The notes beneath the pieces are model-generated. The model did no database searches. It was not told the DNA's origin and saw only the letters and a program-made list of their open reading frames with translations. Positions 18,771 to 31,900 of a stretch of DNA of 34,637 nucleotides are shown here, piece after piece. This stretch comes from Azolla pinnata. Lineage: Eukaryota; Streptophyta; Polypodiopsida; Salviniales; Salviniaceae. The position numbers and the translations under genes were made by a program. The number at the start of each line of letters is the position of its first letter. The first letter of the stretch is position 1. The stretch covers positions 23,203 through 57,839 of the forward strand of contig JBBBWG010028534.1 of NCBI GenBank assembly GCA_037176905.1, written 5' to 3'.

Positions 18771-21700
18771 ATGCTTCCTTGTCCTTCTCTCCGCCCCGCC
18801 TCGCCATCGCTCCCTTCCTCCGCTGGCCTTTTCTCGCTCTCTCCGATCTACACGCGCTTCCCCGTCTCGCCAGCGCCGAGAAACGGCAGCAGGCGAAGGC
18901 CCCGCGCTCTGCGTTTCCCGTCTTCTTCGTCCCGCATCCGTTGCAGGCTCGCATCGTCGGATGGAGAGGGCGTTTCTCTCGGCACCCGGGAGGAGACGGA
19001 GAGTAACGGCTCGGGCAGCAGAAACGGGGCCTTTTCCGAACGTGATGCCAGCAGAAACGTCTTCGGTGCCGAGAGGCAGCTCTCGGGGATCGACAGGGCT
19101 CTGCAAGGCTTATCTGCAACTGCTCGATATGCCACCTGCGTTGCCATTGTTGCGGGAGCTCTCGCAACTGGTTATGCTCTAGGGGCGAGATATAATGCTA
19201 CTACCAAAGAGAAAGCTAGAATAGTTGCCGTCGGTGGCTCCGTCGCCCTTGGTGCTGCTGGCGTTGCGATTGCTTATCGTGTCAATTCTTCTGGTTCCGC
19301 CATAGCTGCGGTCAGCCTTTACAATCTCGTTGCGAGGCTTGATGATCCAGCCACGCTTCGTTGGGAAGATGTGGATGCTATCCTTCAAAGGTGTGGATCA
19401 ATCTTCCCGCTCATTCCATCAGTACATAGAACGTCTTTTTGCAAGATTGATAACTTTCGGTGTTTCTTTTTATATTAGGATGGTGTCATCTGGTTCAGCA
19501 TTGTAGCTGTGCATAGAAATGTAACATGTGATCGTATGCATTTCTTCTGTCGCAGTCATTCTCTTGAACATTAACTCCTTGGATATAAGATCGTTACATT
19601 TAACAGTCCTCTACCTTCTCCTTGTAAAAGCAACAAAATTATGCAATATAGAATGCAGGACTGTTCAAAAGCATGCATTCAACCAAATGAAGGATACACT
19701 GCATGTAGCATGATTCAACTTGAATGGCGTGGTTCACCTTATAAAATTAGAGCATGTTTTTTCGATTGAACATTTGGATTACATGTACGAGTTTTTATTA
19801 AATTGTGGTAAATGTGATGCTGATATCCTTGCAACATCTGGTAAAATGAATTTGATCATTATGGAATGGTTTGTACATAATAGAGTGCTATTAAAACGGA
19901 GAAATGAATTTCGTACAGTAACAAAAAGGATCTTAAACCAAATCCATTATTTTGTACATTACTGGGATACAATGGAATCAAATATGATTTTCCTTACGGA
20001 GAAATGAATTTCATACAGTATCCAGAACGATCTTAAACCAAATCCAATATTGTATACATTACTGGGGATAGATTGGAATAGAATATGATTTTATATTTAC
20101 ATTGACAGTTTGTGCTTGAAGACTTGGTGTTTCTCCATATTTACCGGTCTGTGAACATTATCCATTGTACCTTCTTCTTTCACAGGTATGGTGTTAGCAA
20201 ACAGGATGAATCGCTGACTGCGATATTCAGGGATATATATGACAGGTATATAATGTACTTGAAATATTGATGATGCAGAACTGCAGCAGTGAAGAGCAAT
20301 ACATTCAAATAACATTTCTGCTAATGCTCGAGAATTAACTACTCGCCAGGATTAACAGAAATGTATTACATATAGAATTTTTAGAAACACATCATAATTA
20401 TCTGCACAATGTTGCCAACCCTAAGCCATGATATGTTCTCTACAGGTTTGTGACTGATGTTATACCTTCAGGTAATGATGATATGAAAGGAGATGAAGTG
20501 GATAGAATTATACAGTTCAAAAACGCCTTGGGGATTGAGGATCCTGATGCTGCTGCTGTGCACATCGAAGTATATTATTACTGGTTTTATGTAAAAATTA
20601 TGTTCTATTTAATGGTAGGCTCACTTGTTATCTTGATTTGTTTAGATTGGAAGGAGAATATTTAGACAGCGCTTGGAGACTGGGGATAAAGATACTGCAG
20701 TTCAAGAGCGCCGAGTAAGGAGGGTTTATTTATAATGTAAAAGAGAGGTCATGCCTTCTCTTATCAATGCCTGAACATCCGTATGAAAATTGACACTAGT
20801 GTATTTGATGTCCTATTACAGGCTTTCCAGAAGTTGGTGTATGTGTCCAATCTTGTTTTTGGCGAGGCATCAAAGTTCTATTTACCCTGGAAACGTGTAT
20901 TTCGGTTAACAGATTCACAAGTAAATGCTTCCGAACATGCTGACTCCACGAAGCATGATGTCTATATTCTTACTTAAACATCTTGCATTAAGATTAAGTT
21001 TCAGTAACTAAAAGTGTTGTGTTTTGGTAAGGTGGAAATAGCAATCCGGGACAATGCACAAAGGTTGTTCAAGAATCAGCTATCCACTCTTGGTTCTGGT
21101 AACTGCAACTGGATGTCATCGAACTATTTGGTTTCTCCATTTTTCTGTTTGATTGATATTGATTGATGCTGCAAGCAGAACTTGATGTAGAGAAGTTTGT
21201 AAACTTGAGGAAAGCACAATTGAAGCTAATGCTGTCAGATGAGGTAATCAGTTTATTTCCCAGCATAGTGTGATGAATAATGTGACATGCCTGATCCTTC
21301 AAGGTTACATCTCTTTGTATTTGCATTTGAATTAGCAATAATTACGTGTGATTATTTTACAAAATTCACGAAATTGTCTAATACAATCATGTATGAAAGA
21401 CACTTACTGCATTGTTTATTAGGCGTAGCGGTTATTTCCAACCTGTATGTGTCCATTTCCAGTTTGGCTCTCTCTCTCTCTCTCATGACCAGCTGGAAGG
21501 ATTACTTATCAAGTCCTTCCACCACCAGTTGGAGGTGTTTTCCAGTTCTAGTGTTGTTCTTGGATGTAGACAAGCTAAATCAGACTCTCCCATGAACTAA
21601 AATTCGCTACTTATTCTTAGGATTTACCTTTTCTTAACTGATGTACGATATAAAACTAACAGTACTAATCATGCTGCTATATATTAGCGCCAGTAGAATA

Positions 21701-24700
21701 GATGACACATGCGTCATGTGGAGGTATAGATGATGTAAGCACCAAGGTGACAGAAAGGTAGCGGAAATATCTGTGTCAGAAAATTTTCATTGTTTCTGTT
21801 GGGGTTGAATTTCGAGTTAACTTATACCAGCCTTAACAGTTTGGCCGTCCACCTAGTTTGGCTGCTTTTTAAGAATATGCTTTACCGAGGTCATGAGGTT
21901 CTAGAGCTTTGCATTTTTCTTTATCTGAAATTTCAATATTCATGTTAACTGCTAGTAAGATTGATTACCCTGTTTTTCACTTACATTCTTGGGGATTCAT
22001 ATATTTTCAGGTTGCAGCTGATTTGTTTAGAACATATCTGCGGGAACAACTTGAAGAACGCCTTTTATCTGCAGTTGAGATACATAAGGCCCGTACAAGA
22101 GCAAGGTGAGCGTCATAAATTAATTGCGGTTACTGCCAGTGATGTAGGAGAAATTGAAAAAGAGTTGTCTTTTACTCTGAAGATGATTGCAGCAGTTTTT
22201 CTTATTTAATTGGACTTACTTTACAGGGATTCTACAAAAGTTGTTGAAGAAATAGAAAATGTACTAGGATACACAGATTCTCTTGCAGCTATCTCCACAA
22301 AAGTAGATCCATCAAGTCTTCCTCCTGGAATAGGATCCGTATCTATCATAGGTAGCTAATAATAATCAGAAAAGTTTTGCACGCTATTTTGTTCTGCTAT
22401 ATCTGTGAATAATGTTGCATGTGTGCAGGTGGGATATATGATGATGAGAGAAAGATGGATGAGCTCAAACAACTCTATCGTACATACTTAACAGAAGCTT
22501 TGTCAAGTGGCCGTCTGGAGGAAAGCAAGGTGATTAACAGCAACAAAATATAATGGCCAGCTTTCGTTTTTTTGGAATTGTTTTTCACTTTTTGCAGTTG
22601 CAATTATTTAATATCCTGCTTTATCCACATCTTGCACAGATTACCATTCTTGGAAAGCTCAAACACTTGTTTGCCTTGGGCAATCGTGAGGCTGAAGACA
22701 TTACACTAGATGTCACCATTAAAGTTTACAGGAAAAGGCTTGCTCAGGCTGCGGTTGCAGGAGGTGAATTAGATCAAGCTTCCAGTAAGGCTGCTTATCT
22801 ACAAAACCTTTGTGATGATATCCATTTTGATCCTGAAAAAGCTAAGGAGATCCATGAAGGTCAGTGTTTGTTTTACTGCTGAGATGTATTTGAATATATA
22901 TATTTTGTCATTGTGATGCCTGATGGGTTCAATGTGGGTCGGAATTTACAGATATCTATAGACAGAAACTGCAGCAATGTCTCTCTGATGGCGATCTGAG
23001 TGAAGACGATGTCAAAGCACTGAGACGACTACATATATTGCTTTGCCTTCCTCAGGAGACAGTTGATGCTGCACATGCAACAATCTGTGGCAGGATATTT
23101 GAGAAGGTATCTTATTTTGCAATATATAAGATACATGAAATTTTGACTCAGTTTCTCCAGTTAATTATCTCATGTTGTTCTTGTTGAATTGCAGACTATC
23201 GATAGTGCTATTGCTGCTGGCGTTGATGGGTACGATGCTGACATGAAGAGTTCTGTACAAAAGAGTGTTAGAGGCTTGAGATTGACTAAAGAAGCAGCAT
23301 TAGCCATTGCAGGAAAAGTCGTAAGTTTCTTTCATCAACTTTATGGTGCTAACTTGCTCATAGCAAGAGACTGGGATTTTGTAGCTGTGAGAATTTTCAT
23401 TGTTTATTTGGCAGGTACGTGCAGTATTTGTAACCTTTGTCAAGAGGGCTAGAGGAGCTGGAAGTCGTATGGAGACTGCTAAAGAGCTGAGGAAGTTGGT
23501 AGTTTTTAATGCATTGGTAGTTACAGACTTGCTAGCGGATATCAGGGCTGCATTTGGTGAAGTCACTGAAGAAAAAGTCAACGTTCCAACAGTGGAAGAA
23601 TCGGAAAAAGAAGAAGAAAAAGATGATGATGAGTGGCAAGAACTTCAAACTTTGAGGAAAACTAGGCCGAAAAGTGGCCTTGACACTTCGGGGAAGAAAG
23701 TGCAGACTGAGATTACTCTCAAAGATGATCTGGAAGTCCGTGAACGGATGGATCTGTATCGTCTATATTTACTCTTTTGCATATCTGGAGAGAGCACCGG
23801 GATGCCCATGGGTACTCAGATTGTTGTGAAGAAAGACACCAATGAGTTTTTGCGGCTGGGACAACTGGGCAGTCTGTTGGGACTTACTTCAAAAGAGGTA
23901 TCTGATGTACACAAGAGCTTCGCAGAGCAAGCGTTCCGTCAACAAGCCGAGATAATCTTAGCAGATGGTCAGCTTTCGAAGACTAGAGTACAGCAACTCA
24001 ACGAGCTACAGAAACAGCTTGGTTTACCATCTGATTCTGCACAAAAAGTGATCAGTGGTATTGTGAACACAAAAATGCGTGGCGCTATAGAGACGGCAGT
24101 TAATGCAGGGAAATTGGACATCAAGGAAGTGAGAGAGCTCCGAGAAGCAGGAGTCGATATTGAGACCATGATATCTGTGGATGTCCGACAGCAGTTATTC
24201 AAGAAGATTCTTGATGGTATTTTCTCCTCGGGGGCGGGTGATTTCAGTGACGAGGATGTGTATGAGAAATTCCCTTCAGATCTTGGCCTAGATTTGGCCA
24301 AAGCAAAGGCATTAGTTCAGGAAATTGCAAAGCAGAGACTTGGCAACACATTGGTGCAAGCAGTTTCACTTCTGAGGCAGAAAAACAACGATGGCGTGGT
24401 GAGTACTACTGTCAGGAATTTTGTTGTGAGGCAGGCAGGCAGTGTTTGTTGTGAATGCTTCCATTTAGTTTTTTTTCTCTGTTTTCCGTCGGGTTGATAT
24501 GTCTTTGATCTTGACCAAATCTTAGGCCAAAATCAGAATTATCTGTGAACAAGTATTTTATTCGATTATTGTAAGTGGCTTATGGGCTTCTTGACTGTAT
24601 TTGCTTGCAGGTTGGATCCCTCAATGATCTCATAGCTTGCGATAAAGCTGCTCCTTCAGAGCCATTGTCTTGGTCGATCGAGGACGAGGTCTTCGATCTT

Positions 24701-24856
24701 TATTGCTTGTTTTACAAGAGCAATCCATCTCCCGAGCGGCTTTCCCGTGTCCAGTACCTTCTCGGGCTTTCTGATGCGGCTGCAACTCGGTTACAAGAGC
24801 TGGTTCACTGCGGGAAGTTCTCTTTAGAGGAGGAAACCGACGAATTTGAGTTCTAA
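18771..24856 (+). CDS. TIC110: TIC110, chloroplast inner-envelope import protein, 15 coding exons
   Basis: Exons: 18771-19390, 20186-20245, 20446-20569, 20646-20714, 20822-20920, 21032-21098, 21179-21243, 22011-22105, 22227-22351, 22429-22529, 22640-22859, 22952-23106, 23195-23320, 23415-24398, 24611-24856. They total 3,156 nt, or 1,051 aa (Arabidopsis TIC110 is about 1,016), and every junction keeps frame. TIC110 sits in the inner envelope with a large stromal helical domain that receives preproteins and recruits stromal chaperones. Visible: a Ser/Pro/Arg-rich transit peptide (~1-60); two hydrophobic helices (~121-138, ~151-168); then family motifs FKNALGIEDPDAAAVHIE, GRRIFRQRLETGD, YLPWKRVFRLTDSQVEIAIR, AEDITLDVTIKVYRKRLAQA, YRQKLQQCLSDGDLSEDDV, SGVDGYDA-like AGVDGYDADMK, an acidic stretch at the start of the last third (EESEKEEEKDDDEW), RQQAEIILADGQL, and a C-terminus ending EFEF. 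Exon 6 has a weak acceptor (TTGGTAAG). Teloboxes lie just upstream. Confidence 0.97.
19896..20095. repeat. Two 100-bp tandem copies in TIC110 intron 1
   Basis: ACGGAGAAATGAATTTC begins at 19896 and 19996. Both copies continue with ATACAGTA-like words, GATCTTAAACCAAATCCA, TACATTACTGGG and AATATGATTTT. Identity is high, suggesting a fairly recent duplication. Confidence 0.9.
21244..22010. other. TIC110 intron 7
   Basis: This 767-base intron has a short (CT)n run at about 21467-21483. The open frames in it show no protein similarity that I recognise. Nothing else notable was seen. Confidence 0.7.
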
Positions 24857-25969
24857 TTAACCAGGAAAAAAGGCCTGATGATGTTTTTTTTCTCCGACCA
24901 TCATTCAACCAACTGTCATCAGACACACCATACTCTTTTTTTAGGAAATATCTGAAGGCAGCAGACCTATGTGTAACGGATTAATTGAAGAGTGGAGACG
25001 AATAAAAAGCGGCTTTTTTCAGGTTGGTTTTGCACAAAACGATGGCAATTTGAAAGGCGTCTGTAATCCCTACACGTTCGTCTATAGAGCAGTTTTTAGC
25101 TTTATATTCAAATGAGCATTCGCTGTGTGCTTTTGCTTTCTTTTTTGTGTGTTTTGAGTTATGCTTTTGGGCCTGTTCAAATACAAGCAATTCGAACATG
25201 GCTCTTTCTTGTCATTTCCAACTGCACAAGCAAACGTTACAATGGCTTTCAGCAACGCAAATTCGAGAATCGAGACTGATAAATTGCCATCCGATATTTT
25301 ATCGTGTAGAGTCAAAGCTGGTGACTATTTTGCTCAGCTTTTCAAGCTTTCAAAGCTGGTAACCTACTACAAACTAAGGGCAACTCCCTTCAATTTTCAA
25401 AGCCGCACATGTTATGAGCCAATTCGTGATGCAGCACTTTTTGAATGGGAATTGAAAAGCACTTTTCCAACGGCAGGCACTTGAAAAAGCACTCCAACGT
25501 AATTGAAGTAATTCTGCATCCGCCTTTCCCAAGAGAATTGTGCTTCTGGCACATTACAGTTCTCGTATATCTTTCTAATCCATACTAATTTTGTATAACA
25601 AATACTAATCTTCTTCTTATTGAGTACATTCTCTTATTACCCCTTTCAAAGTAAAACCCCAGAGAACTATCCATGGATTCTCTTACTACATTTTAAATTC
25701 AAACTCAACTCTACTATTACAAGGGGGCCCAACCAAAGGCTCAACCTCTATACATGATGCTATTTTTCAACATAGAATGAATGCTGCTGCTGCTGCTCCT
25801 GGCTATATACACAAATTTGTGGAGAGGCTTGCCAAAATTTCCAAATTTGCTCATAATAAGGGTAAATTTTTCTATGAGGAAAAATAAAAGAATCAAATGC
25901 AAGCAGGAGGCGAAAGAAGTCGGGGGCGAAAATATTCCTGTGTTTGGTAAAAACTAGCTGGCTTCTTAG
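24857..25969. other. Convergent 3' region between TIC110 and fimbrin
   Basis: The stop codons are 1.1 kb apart and face each other. AATAAA at 25001-25006 is a plausible polyadenylation signal for TIC110, about 145 bases after its stop. No clear AATAAA was found for the fimbrin gene on the minus strand. A (CTG)n run lies at 25781-25797. An open frame at 25161-25484 (+) has no recognisable domain and is not called. Confidence 0.6.
25001..25006 (+). terminator. Candidate polyadenylation signal of TIC110
   Basis: The hexamer AATAAA lies about 145 bases downstream of the TIC110 stop codon, within a sequence that soon becomes T-rich. Plant polyadenylation signals are degenerate, so this is suggestive only. 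Confidence 0.45.
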
Positions 25970-28900
25970 CTAGCTAGTTGACTCGCTATTGTTCTCAGCG
26001 GCTACGAGAACTGCTGCGGCAGCAGCCGCTCTGTTCCATCTCTTCGACATGCTCCAATACATTACGCTCGCCATGAGAGTTAATATCATCTTGGGGTTCA
26101 CCTGTTTTGACAGAAGTTAAAACAGCACAAAAACTCAAAGTCTGAGGAATAGACAGGTGCACCAAATTGTTTCGATATCCTCCCAATATCCACTAATCTT
26201 CATCATAATCCAAGGTTTAAAAGCAGCCAGCCATTGTAGTTATTAGATCTACAGATGGCACATGAAAAACCACTTTCACATTATTATGAGGTACGTACTT
26301 GAACGATGTCATCCCATAGCAGGAATATAGAGCATCCCAGTTTCCTGGCTACACTAATTATGTAGTTGGCGTTCTCTTTTTTCTCCTCATCTGCATATCA
26401 ACCCAGTTATTAGCTCATGCAAAAAAAAAACTATATACATCATCGTTTAGTGGTGTCTACAGAAAATAACGCACCTGTTTCCCCCTTTGTAACAAGATCC
26501 CAATTCACAACATTTGGCTCAACGGCAGACAGCAGCTCAAGGAAAAAGATACCACTGGATAAGCTCTTATCCTATGCCAATAATCATTAGGAACAAGCCG
26601 ATTATTTTAGGGACTTCACCATAGTGACAATGGAGCACTGCTTAGATTACCTTGAAGCTTTCTATTTGTGTTGCCTTTCCAGATGACTTCACTTTTGCAT
26701 TGGCCCATTCAAGGATATCAGCATCGGTCACATCTTTTCCTTTGTACTTCAAAGTTCTTAACAGATGAAGGATATTATACCGCATCAGTTGCCATAATAA
26801 TGCTGCGAACATCAGAATGAATTAAGTATCTGATTTTTCAAAATCCGTTATTACAGCGCTCAAAGGACTTCTGCTATATAAAGACAAATCAGGATAATCT
26901 CTCAACTTCGATGAGGCAGCACTGATAGAACACTAAGTTTGGCACTTGAATGTCGTCACATAAAATGGGCAATCAGCCAAATATGATTATGTACAAAATT
27001 GAAGTATACCAATAATGAGCTTCCGGTTCCCTTGCACAATGTCATTTCCAGCAATGTTGACAACGGAAAGTTTCAGTTTCTTCCCAATGTTGATAACTTG
27101 ATTGCAGTTTTCTACTTTCTTGAACAAGAGCTTTATAGGTGGTCTATTTGCACTTTTCCAATCCACAATATGAGGTTGCACCTTATCGAGAGTTTCTAAC
27201 AATATCCACCTATAAAACAAACATGATTGACCATTTCCACACCAGAATTCAGAATAATCGATTACAGCTGTATGATTGTCAATTTCCTAAAACCTGAGTA
27301 ACACTCGCTTATAAATTAGCAAGAAAAGATCTCATGCTCTCAAAACACCTGTCAATTTACTTCATGTACATTATGTATGCAATGTGCTATTCATCTAGCT
27401 ATCTATGGTTGGGTGTAAACAGTGTACAGATGATTTGTACCTTTAATCAGTTAGCTGAATGCTGAGCAAATAATGTGTATAGATAAATCATAAACAACAT
27501 GTCCTGTGCATGTGTAATCAACTGTATAGATGTCTTCTACCTTTCAATCATTCAGCTGAATTGCTGACTACATAATGTTTAGGGTTTTTCCACCCTTAAA
27601 TAATGATACTCATAAACAACATGTCCTCCATGTATCCCCATTTACTAAGTTCCATATGAATATATACCATGGAGAGTTACAGATAATTCATTCATAAGAA
27701 TACAGAACTGATTCATTCCATAGAAGCAGTTACCAATATTACAGCCGAGAAAACATACAACTTCCATTGTTTTGCATCCCACTATGTTCAAAAGAGAAAA
27801 AATGACGTGTTGCACACAAATACCAGATATGTGTTAACGGACAGGTCAGGATCTACTTGGAGCAATTAGTTCAACTTGACCTCGAATGTCATTACTCAGA
27901 TTTGAGCCGTGAAAATTTATAGGAATAGTTTTAATACTTATACATATGAGTACCAAAAATATTCTTCAGAATCATAATATTATCCTAGATTCTGGACAAT
28001 GAAGTTGTGACAAAAAAAAATACCTTGATTATAAAATTTTTGGTGTAAGATTAGATCTCCGCTGCATATGCAACTTCCCAGTTAGCTAAACATGAACAGT
28101 TAATATGTCACGTAACTACAGACATTATTTTGTATTAACATCCTACACATACCAGCGTTTCAAGAAGATATTTCCAGACTGAAACTTACCATACGCTCTA
28201 GTAGTAAATCAGCAGAGCCTCAAAATGAACGACAGAAAAAATGGTGCAAAGAGAATAGTGTGCTGAAAACCAAAACTTACCCATCTCTTAAGTCTTCAAA
28301 CAGGTTGTTTATATATGTTGACACTCCAAGGCTGTTTATCCACATTCGAAATGCCCTTTCTTCCCTCGAGGTTTGCTCATCATCATGGACCGTCTCTACA
28401 ACTGGTATATTCACATTGTCTACAGCAACGGTAAGCCCATTTCTGGATATAGAAGAATAGCCTTTTTTATTTCCTTTGATTAATATGTCAACAACATAAT
28501 TGGAAAGAGACATTCAGTACCTTGCATGGAAAAGATTGGCCACAAAGGCCAAATTCAAGTTTGTAGAGCCCTCCACAATGTCTTTGGGTGTCACGTATCT
28601 TCGGCAGCCAATTTTATCAGCCTGGATGAGTAATGCCTTAGCCCTCTCTAATGGATCTTTTATATCTAGAGGAGAAAGTGTGCAGGTTTGCGGAGCTAAG
28701 ATGTTCAACAATAAAGTATATGCCTCTCCATCCTGAAATAGAATATTTGCAGTCAAGAAATCTCTCTGACACATCAAACAAGCATCAAAGTAGTGTATAC
28801 CCTGAAACAAGAAAGATACAGAACGATCATCACCTATTTCACATTTTGCACGCACCTTTATGTCAGATGAAAAATTCGAGACAACTTTTGTAAAACCTGC

Positions 28901-31900
28901 TTTCTTCAAGTGGTAATTCATCCATCTGAGCAAGACCTTGTCCGCTGGAAGATTTAGTAGCTCCTGTATCTCCTGTTAGGACATCAAACAGAGCAAGCCT
29001 GTAGCGAGAAAAATACCAATGACAAATCAACAATAAAATCGTGCATACCTCTGTATCATTCACCATTTCAACAAGTTCCGGTGTCTCTTTGAGATTGATA
29101 TTTGCTAACAAATGTATCTGAAAGCCAAAAGAGGTGCGTTTGATAAAGCTTGAACAAAAAACCCATCTGTTATGCACATAAAAACCAGAAGACAAAGGAA
29201 TGATTTTGCATGACTTCTTTAATTGATAAAGTCTTGGTGGAAAGTAGATTGAGTTAATGATCACTCCAACAAATGTAAAAGTTCCATGCAACACATTTTC
29301 TCTACACTCCCTAAAAAATATACAGATATTACCAAAGATCCTGAAACCTACCTTAACAATCTGAGAGATCAATCCAAGCACTAAATGGGCCTGCAAACGA
29401 ACACAGGAAGAGTTTAGGCATTGGTAACTATTCAGAACTTATGTAATGAATCTAACAAAGTAGGCACTACCCTGCCCTCCAGTAAATCCTGTGTTCCAAT
29501 GTTGACTACGGAGCACCCAATGGCTTTTGCTGAATTCAAGCAAAGGTTATGATTTTCAACTCTTTCCCAAAGATTTAAATCTTCCTTGATATTAAGCACC
29601 CGCTCGTCAATAGTCCCCGGAACAGCAATGTTGATAAGCTTACTGAAATATTATTTGACAGAAACATGCAGACCATATCAGGAATTTATCACAAGAGATA
29701 TCACAAGTCCATCAAGATCTATATTGGAAGTCATTATTATTTATTTCTAGGTAATTTTTTGTTGCAGTAAACGCAGTCAAATATTGTTCAACGGAAAAGA
29801 TCTAATAGAACTGAAGATGGAATTAGACTGACATTTGAAATCAGTTTCCTGATGTCTATACACTCTCACCTCTCCCTTTGATGTCGTATTTTCTTTATAG
29901 TACCCATAGAAACATTGTTTCTGAGGTTACCTGACAAATTTCCTTCAGTGTTAGGAGACGATTTGAAGATTATTTAAGGAGTGATAACTAAATTAGCCAT
30001 CTAGAACTTTTATTTAGTGTTTAATGACAAGGCATAAATATCATTTACAAGCTGAAATGTGTGGTTTATCTGACTCTTCATTTTCATTTACTTCATCTGT
30101 CTTGGAATTATTCACCCTGAGTTCAGATCAAGATACAAGTGCGCTGGATTGATTCGCACTGTACCAGTACCCTGTACTTGAACAGAAATGGATCCAAGAG
30201 GGTCACCAGATATGTTGAGAATTCAGATACACATGTTTAAAGACCTAATTGAAAGCACATTCCAAACAGCAACCTTCCAGGTTTAAATAGCTACAATTTT
30301 GGATGCGGTTATGTTCACCAATAGTAGATGTCATGCCTTTAGGCAGGAAGATTCGATTTTATTCATGGATGATTTTGGTTTGACAATAGGTGCAACATGT
30401 TTACATATCACTCAAGATGGTAAGCTCAAGTATGTTATGAGAAATTTTAGCAGATACAATCAGATATAGAATGATGTTAAAATTTTGGAAATGTGGTTCT
30501 AAAATCCATTCTTGACTGTTCATTGATCGCTTACTGAAACTCTGTTCAACATTGTCAGATGATGATCTGAAATGACTAAATAAGAGCAGCTCATCTAAGA
30601 TCCATTCTAGATTGTTAGTTTCCCAAATCATCTTGATGTAAACTCTGATCAAGTCCGATACATAAGAGATGTGGAATTAAGCACCATTCACATCAAATAA
30701 TTTCAGCTTGTGAATATCATATTGAAAGTTCAGGAGAAGCCAGCTACATCATAATCTGGAAAGATTACAATGGAAATTGGAATTAAAAGTTTCAGTTTAT
30801 AATCACATCAAGCCAAAGAATTGGATGTTAATCGGATTTAATCTTTCAAAAAGGCTGTCTTATATGGTTTATGCTTTACTTCTGATTGATTTGCTTCTCT
30901 ATTTATTATTTAATCTAGCACTAAACAAGATCCATAGCAACAGTCATACAACAAATCACTTTCGCAAAATGCACAAGGGTAGATGTTGGAAAATACCATA
31001 GCAAAACTCCATTCTTAATGATATCAAAGATCGCATCAGATGAAGGATCAATAGGCAGAACTTTGCTCAATGCCATGTCTCCGTCAAGATAGGTATTTAT
31101 GTGATCTACATATGCTTTCTTCTCAGATTGGCTGATATGATGCAATAAGGTAGTTGTTACTTGTTTAAGGAAATCTGAAGCTTTCTTCTCAGGGCTTGTC
31201 TTTGCTTTTCCACCCTTCTGTAGATCAACATACATCTGCAAAGACAAATAGTAAAACACAAACCAAAAACTAATAGGGCAAGTTCATGTGTTTGTGCAAT
31301 GTGGTATTACTTGCAGAAATCCTTCGAAATCTAGGCCTTTTTGCAGATTAGTGCTTTGCTGTTTCAGAATGCCTGAGATTTCCTCTTCTGCTAATGGCTG
31401 TTGGAATAAGTTGAGTTTGTTTAGACCAGACTCCAGTTCAGTTGCTGTAACAAGGCCATCTTTGTTTTTCAACAGATCAAACTGCAGAAAAAAGGATGTT
31501 AGTTCCTTGAATAAAACATAGAAAATGAGAACGTTCAGGAGAGATTATAGAATATTTCACAAAGAAAGGATGATATCCTATATGGATGGAAATGACAGAA
31601 CAATTAACTGACAGATACGATCGATTGATCTTCAGAAATAGATCTTCATAGAATTTTCAAATTATGCTGTAATGAAACCTTGAAATATTTATTTCGGTTA
31701 AGCTTGTGCAAAGTTAGTCCACTTATATTGACCATAATCAAGTGTAGAGAAAAAAGGAGCCTTCAAAGCATGAGAAGAAAGCGCAAAGCAGCTAATAAGT
31801 AGTGCAAGTTATTAGAAAATGTCAGAAATCCACTGCAAATTTATTGAATTGATCAAAACTAACCATATTAATATTAAATCATGGTGTTTCTAAAATTTAC

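Noticed and set aside
25161..25484. 107-residue plus-strand frame between TIC110 and fimbrin
   Set aside because: No domain, no upstream promoter-like signal, and it lies in the convergent 3' region just after a polyadenylation signal.
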